DNA of 9,708 bases, taken from the NCBI GenBank assembly GCA_030039825.1, contig JASHUV010000073.1, positions 1 through 9,708 on the forward strand, given 5' to 3'. Both the position numbers and the translations under genes were made by a program. Every line of letters begins with the position of its first letter. Within the stretch, counting starts at the first letter, position 1. The notes under the pieces are model-generated. The model was given only the letters and a program-made list of their open reading frames with translations. It made no database searches and had not been told where the DNA came from. This document shows, piece after piece, positions 6,337-9,708 of this stretch. The DNA comes from Thermoplasmata archaeon (GTDB lineage: Archaea > Thermoplasmatota > Thermoplasmata > Lutacidiplasmatales > UBA184).

Positions 6337-6375
6337 CCTATGGCCCCCACCCTGAGACCCGGCCTCGGGCATAGG
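6337..6375 (+). repeat. Two-part stem-loop just upstream of the pst promoter
   Basis: The outer stem CCTATG (6337-6342) pairs with CATAGG (6370-6375). The inner stem CCTGAG (6351-6356) pairs with CTCGGG (6364-6369, one G-U) around the loop ACCCGGC, leaving eight unpaired bases on the 5' side. AT-rich DNA follows at once. It could be the 3'-end structure of the AbrB-PhoU transcript or a DNA site for a regulator. Confidence 0.4.
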
Positions 6376-6425
6376 TCTATACTGGACTATTGTTAGAACT
6401 ATACTCTACAGCCGCTTCCTATATA
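6376..6425 (+). promoter_or_regulatory. AT-rich promoter of the pst operon with repeated elements
   Basis: The TATA box TATATA (6420-6425) is preceded by an AT-rich stretch with a direct repeat CTATACT at 6377-6383 and 6399-6405, offset by 22 bases (about two helical turns). GTTAGAACTATA (6392-6403) is the reverse complement of TATAGTTCTAAC, close to the TATATTCTAAC seen in the AbrB-PhoU promoter. The predicted start site is near 6447-6450, about 170 bases before pstS. The repeats are candidate binding sites for a phosphate-responsive regulator. Confidence 0.6.
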
Positions 6426-6449
6426 CCGAAGGCCGAAGTCCTCGGGCCG

Positions 6450-6623
6450 ATGTCCAACGCGCAGCCGGGGGCCGGCCGGACCAGGTCCGACGAACCCGCC
6501 GCTCGGAACGGGCCGGGGATTCCCCGGGCCCTCGCGCGTGGGGCGCCCCGTCCGGGGCGACCCGGGACGTCGTCCGACGTCTCCTCGAATCGACCGAAGA
6601 GGGGAGGAACAAGAAAGGTATGA
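6450..6623 (+). CDS. Possible 57-residue leader ORF, stop-start coupled to pstS
   Basis: The ATG at 6450 lies where transcription from the TATA box at 6420 is predicted to begin, at exactly the TATA-to-ATG spacing (30 bases) seen for the AbrB-PhoU gene. The frame stays open to a TGA (6621-6623) that overlaps the pstS ATG as ATGA, the usual sign of coupled translation. The predicted product is basic, rich in Arg, Gly, Pro and Ser, and looks disordered; I recognise no domain. Third positions become AT-richer near the end, and the composition is little different from what GC-rich noncoding DNA would give. It may be a genuine small protein, a regulatory leader or simply an untranslated leader. 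PstS itself is in another frame. Confidence 0.3.
   Translation: MSNAQPGAGRTRSDEPAARNGPGIPRALARGAPRPGRPGTSSDVSSNRPKRGGTRKV
6602..6607 (+). promoter_or_regulatory. SD-like site upstream of pstS
   Basis: GGGAGG lies 12 bases before the pstS ATG at 6620, rather far for optimal use. AAAGG sits directly next to the ATG and is too close. The start at 6620 is still preferred because it precedes the membrane anchor by a short hydrophilic tail. Confidence 0.4.
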
Positions 6624-7975
6624 GCGGAGCGAACCCATCGAGCACGCCCTCGTCGACCACGTCGTCCGGTGACGACGACGCGTACCTGAAGAAGTCCCAG
6701 GGCCGCGGCCGGAACACGGTGATCATCGCCGTCCTGTTGGTGATCATCATCGCGCTCGCCGGCGTCGCGGGCGCGTACGCCACCGGGCTGATCGGGAAGA
6801 AGAGCACGACATCGACGAGCACCGGGACCGGCAACGGTAACAACAAGACGACCCCGACCGAACCGACGTGGTACCCCGAATGCGGGGGCGCCATCACCGC
6901 CGGCGGGTCGACCTTCGTCTACCCGCTCCAGGCGCTCTGGACCACGGACTTCGCCGGTCAGAAGTGCAACACGACCGGCGCCAACGGCGCGTCGGCCACC
7001 GACATCAACTACCAGGCGGTCGGCAGCGGCACCGGCGTCACGGACCTGACCGACGGGCTCTTCGCCTTCGGCGCGTCCGACGCCCCGCTCACGACGACCC
7101 AGACGAACGCGCTCAAGTCCCCGGTCGTGACGATGCCCGACTCCGCCGGCGCCGTGACCGTGATCTACAACCTGAAGGTCACGAACACCTCCACGGGGAA
7201 GACCACCCCGCTCCGCCTGACGGGCGCGGTCATCGAGCAGATCTACAACGGGACGATCACGAACTGGAACGTCACGCAGATCACGTCGCTCAACCCAGGC
7301 ACGACGGTCCCGTCGCAGACGATCACGGTGGAGCACCGCTCCGACGGCAGCGGCACGTCGTTCGCCTTCACGACGTTCCTGTCCGACGCGAGCCCGTACT
7401 GGGCCTCGCACGTCGGCGCCTCGACGACCCCCAACTGGCCGGTCGGCATCGGGGACCACGGGAGCGAGGGCGTCGCCGGCGCGGTCGCGACGACCACGGG
7501 ATCGATCGGCTACGACGAGCTCAACTACGCCGAGGAAGAGGGAACGGCGCTCGAGATCGCCGAGGTCCAGAACCCCGCGGGGAACTACATTCTCCCCTCG
7601 GTCGCGGACACGGCCTACGCCGTCAACAACGCCTCGAACATCCCGAGCCCGACGGGGAGCTGGCAGAACTACTCCCTCGAGAACGGCGCGGGAGCCGGGA
7701 CCTACCCGATCGTCACGCTGACCTACCTGATGATCTACACGGACATCGGGAAGGCCCCGGCGTACAGCGGGTCGTACACCCAGGCCGAGGCGACGAGCAT
7801 CGTCGACTACCTGTGGTGGATCGTCCACCAGGGGCAGAACGACTCGGCCGGTCTCTTCTACGTGCCGCTGCCCGCGGTGATCATCGCGGAGGATGTGGCG
7901 GCGATCGGGGACATCCAGTTCAACGGAGCGACGCTGACCTCGCACGCGCCCGCGGGCTGGCAGTCGAGCGACTAA
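6620..7975 (+). CDS. pstS: Phosphate ABC transporter, membrane-anchored phosphate-binding protein
   Basis: A 451-residue extracytoplasmic receptor that captures phosphate and hands it to PstCA. A hydrophilic N-tail (1-32, Ser/Thr/Asp-rich, then KKSQGRGRN) precedes one membrane helix at about 34-57 (VIIAVLLVIIIALAGVAGAYA). A Ser/Thr/Asn/Gly-rich linker spans about 61-82. The PstS domain runs from about 89: AGGSTFVYPL (94-103), AVGSGTGVTDL and FGASDAPL (133-157), TMPDSAGAVTVIYN (171-184), IYNGTITNWN (208-217), VEHRSDGSGTS (237-247), GSEGVAG (281-287). Thr98, Ser153, Asp154, Arg240, Ser244 and Thr246 are the likely phosphate contacts by family comparison. There is no lipobox Cys, so the helix probably serves as an uncleaved anchor, common in archaea. 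Cys88 and Cys116 could form a disulfide. It is first of the main pst genes; pstC follows after 33 bases. Confidence 0.95.
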   Translation: MSGANPSSTPSSTTSSGDDDAYLKKSQGRGRNTVIIAVLLVIIIALAGVAGAYATGLIGKKSTTSTSTGTGNGNNKTTPTEPTWYPECGGAITAGGSTFVYPLQALWTTDFAGQKCNTTGANGASATDINYQAVGSGTGVTDLTDGLFAFGASDAPLTTTQTNALKSPVVTMPDSAGAVTVIYNLKVTNTSTGKTTPLRLTGAVIEQIYNGTITNWNVTQITSLNPGTTVPSQTITVEHRSDGSGTSFAFTTFLSDASPYWASHVGASTTPNWPVGIGDHGSEGVAGAVATTTGSIGYDELNYAEEEGTALEIAEVQNPAGNYILPSVADTAYAVNNASNIPSPTGSWQNYSLENGAGAGTYPIVTLTYLMIYTDIGKAPAYSGSYTQAEATSIVDYLWWIVHQGQNDSAGLFYVPLPAVIIAEDVAAIGDIQFNGATLTSHAPAGWQSSD

Positions 7976-8008
7976 GAAACCGAACGGGGTGAACCGGGCC
8001 GACCTCGG

Positions 8009-9202
8009 ATGGCCAACCCTTCCGGTCCGGCGGCCGGGGGCCGGGGCGGCGCGCGCGAGCGCGTCGCCGCGGTCCTCGGCGGCCGGGCCTTTTTCCGCAT
8101 CTGGCTCCTGGCCGCGATCGCCTCCCTCGGCGCCTTCCTCCTCGCGTGGGCGACGAGCGAGGTCGCCACCGGCGCGGCCCGCGCGTCGGCGGGTCGGCTC
8201 GCGGGCGACCTCCTCCTGCTGCTGGTGCTCCTCGGCCTCGTCCTGCTGCTCGCCCGGTGGACCCGGCTCGCGGACCGCTTCTTCGCGGCCCTCACCGGCG
8301 CCGCCACGCTCGCGCTCCTCGCGGTCTTCGTCATCGCGGTCGTGGTCCTCTACGAGACGAGCGAACCGACCATCCAGCAGTACGGGCTCGGGTTCTTCAC
8401 CGGCCAGACCTGGGCGCCGTTCCCTCCCCCCGGGCTCCCGGTCGTCTTCAGCGGGGCACCGGCGATCTACGGAACGCTCTTCGTGGCGGGTCTCGCGATG
8501 CTCCTCGGCGTGCCGTTGAGCCTCGGGATCGCGATGTTCCTGACGGAGCTCTCGCCCCGGTTCCTCCGGAGCCCGCTCGCCTTCCTCGTCGAGCTCCTGG
8601 CGGCGATCCCGTCGGTCGTCTACGGGATCTGGGGGCTCTTGATCCTCGTCCCGTACATGCGCACGACGGTCAATCCGGCGCTCGCCTCGACGCTCGGCCG
8701 GGTCCCCGGGATCGGGCCGTTCTTCACGCCGACGACCGAGGGGGCGAGCGGCTTCACCTACCTGACCGCCGGGGTGATCCTAGCGATCATGATCGTGCCG
8801 ACCGTTTCGGCGGTCATGCGGGAGGCGTTCCAGGCCGTCCCCCAGGACCAGCGCGAGGCGGCGCTCAGCCTCGGCGCCACCCGCTGGGAGACGACCCGTC
8901 TCTCGGTCCTCCCGTACTCCCGCCGGGGCATCTTCGGCGCGATCATCCTCGGCCTCGGGCGGGCGATCGGTGAGACGATCGCGGTCGTCCTGGTCATCGG
9001 GAACACCTTCATCGTCGGGCCCTCCCTCCTCTCCCCCGGCACGACGATCGCCTCGTGGATCGCGAACGAGTGGGGCGAGGCGTTCGGGGCCCAGCGGGAC
9101 GCGCTCCTCGAGCTCGGCCTCTTCCTCCTCGTCCTCAGCGTGATCATCAACATCGGGGCGAGGTTCCTCGTCCGCCGGTCCTCCTTCTCGACGGGGGCCT
9201 GA
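8009..9202 (+). CDS. pstC: Phosphate ABC transporter permease PstC
   Basis: A 397-residue inner permease subunit. The core resembles PstC: a first helix at about 92-114; the outside segment TIQQYGLGFFTGQTWAP; helices near 152-176, 188-214, 251-271, 309-333 and 366-386; and the ATPase-contact (EAA) loop EAALSLGATRWETTRLSVLPYSRRGIFGA at 283-311, followed by GRAIGETIAV. Two further hydrophobic segments (about 31-49 and 67-83) lie before the core, giving around eight membrane spans rather than six. The ATG at 8009 has no clear SD, and no better in-frame start is obvious; translation may depend on coupling from pstS. The stop codon shares one base with the pstA start (TGATG at 9200-9204), so the permease subunits are coupled. 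Confidence 0.95.
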   Translation: MANPSGPAAGGRGGARERVAAVLGGRAFFRIWLLAAIASLGAFLLAWATSEVATGAARASAGRLAGDLLLLLVLLGLVLLLARWTRLADRFFAALTGAATLALLAVFVIAVVVLYETSEPTIQQYGLGFFTGQTWAPFPPPGLPVVFSGAPAIYGTLFVAGLAMLLGVPLSLGIAMFLTELSPRFLRSPLAFLVELLAAIPSVVYGIWGLLILVPYMRTTVNPALASTLGRVPGIGPFFTPTTEGASGFTYLTAGVILAIMIVPTVSAVMREAFQAVPQDQREAALSLGATRWETTRLSVLPYSRRGIFGAIILGLGRAIGETIAVVLVIGNTFIVGPSLLSPGTTIASWIANEWGEAFGAQRDALLELGLFLLVLSVIINIGARFLVRRSSFSTGA

Positions 9203-9708
9203 TGAAGTTCGACCGCGACGCCCGCCGCAAGATCCTCAGCGCGGTCGTTTCGGTCCTCGCGCTCGCGTGCGTGGCGATCGCCCTCATCCCCCTCGGGGAC
9301 ATCCTCTACACGGCGATCGTGAACGGGGCCCCGGCGATCGCGCGGGCCGGGTTCTTCACCCAGGACCTCCCGCCGCCCTGCAGCGGCGGCCCCTCGAACG
9401 GCTGTTCGTACGGGGGGGTCTTTCCGGCCATCGAGGGGACCCTCGTCCTCGTCCTGCTCTCCGCGGTCATCGCGATCCCCGTGGGGATCCTCGCGGGGAT
9501 CTACCTCGCCGAGTTCGGCCGGAACCGGTTCGGGGACCTCGCCCGGTTCAGCGCCGATGTCCTCGCGGGCGTCCCGTCGATCGTCATGGCGATCGTCGTC
9601 TTCTCGCTCTTCTACGAGCTCGACGAGGCCCACATCATCCGGTCGTACTGGGTGCTCTCGATCTTCTCCGCCTCCGTGGCGCTCGCCCTCGTGATGCTCC
9701 CGATCGTC
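9202..9708 (+). CDS. pstA: Phosphate ABC transporter permease PstA (3' partial)
   Basis: The frame opens at ATG 9202, overlapping the pstC stop by one base, and runs off the right edge with 169 codons visible and no stop. Residues about 12-36 form the first membrane helix (ILSAVVSVLALACVAIALIPLG). FFTQDLPPPCSGG...CSYGGVFPAIEGT follows, the usual outer loop leading into helix 2 (about 79-101), then IYLAEFGRNRFGDLARFSADVLAGVPSIVMAIVVFSLFY (100-138), the typical PstA pattern before helix 3. Cys60 and Cys68 in the outer loop could form a disulfide. PstA pairs with PstC to form the channel. The EAA loop and the likely downstream pstB are outside the window. Confidence 0.95.
   Translation, partial: MKFDRDARRKILSAVVSVLALACVAIALIPLGDILYTAIVNGAPAIARAGFFTQDLPPPCSGGPSNGCSYGGVFPAIEGTLVLVLLSAVIAIPVGILAGIYLAEFGRNRFGDLARFSADVLAGVPSIVMAIVVFSLFYELDEAHIIRSYWVLSIFSASVALALVMLPIV

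Noticed and set aside
5080..6372. Open frame of 430 codons on the - strand opposite the AbrB-PhoU gene
   Set aside because: The + strand product matches AbrB and PhoU motifs; the antisense product has none.
6419..7945. Open frame of 508 codons on the - strand opposite pstS
   Set aside because: pstS motifs on the + strand are decisive; the antisense product is Arg/Val/Gly-rich low complexity.
1..9708. CRISPR arrays, insertion sequences, attachment sites, origin or phage genes
   Set aside because: No regularly spaced repeats, transposase-like frames or terminal repeats were seen; gene content is ordinary metabolism, tRNA and phosphate transport.

Overview
The window looks like chromosomal DNA of a high-GC archaeon. 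The evidence is two tRNA genes without an encoded CCA (one with an archaeal-type intron), AT-rich TATA-box promoters in GC-rich surroundings, a fused AbrB-PhoU phosphate regulator, a ferredoxin-dependent 2-oxoacid oxidoreductase whose gamma and alpha domains are fused, and genes starting either with a strong Shine-Dalgarno site or apparently leaderless. A Thermoplasmatota-like lineage is my best guess, but sequence reading alone cannot settle the phylum.

Layout: (1) 1-548, + strand: the 3' end of a membrane protein, probably a GT-C-like glycosyltransferase or related multi-pass protein. It overlaps tail to tail with (2) 482-1414, - strand: a short-chain dehydrogenase. (3) 1437-4077, - strand: korB and korA, encoding a two-subunit 2-oxoacid:ferredoxin oxidoreductase. 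The order of transcription is korA, korB, SDR, with a 14-base overlap and then a 22-base gap, so all three are probably one operon driven by a TATA box at 4112-4120. (4) 4281-4673, + strand: a small winged-helix protein transcribed divergently from korA. (5) 4700-4905: tRNA-Asn(GTT), interrupted by a 31-base intron inside the T-loop, then a CAT-anticodon tRNA. (6) 5068-6201: an AbrB-PhoU phosphate-signalling regulator. (7) 6202-6619: an intergenic region with two hairpins, an AT-rich promoter and a possible 57-codon leader ORF. (8) 6620-9708: pstS, pstC and the first 169 codons of pstA, a high-affinity phosphate ABC importer; pstB is expected just beyond the window.

How it fits together: PstS captures phosphate outside the membrane, and PstC/PstA form the channel that PstB would drive. 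The PhoU-type protein upstream carries a DNA-binding AbrB fold and probably links phosphate status to expression. Its own promoter and the pst promoter share an AT-rich layout, a TATA box exactly 30 bases before an ATG, and an inverted copy of a TATA(G)TTCTAAC element, which suggests common control. The Kor complex handles ferredoxin-linked central carbon metabolism and has no evident link to the phosphate locus.

The most notable item is the tRNA-Asn. Read straight through, its T-arm does not fold. Removing bases 4758-4788 restores a perfect T-stem, a perfect acceptor stem and a TTCAAAT loop, and the junctions lie in a bulge-helix-bulge-like fold.
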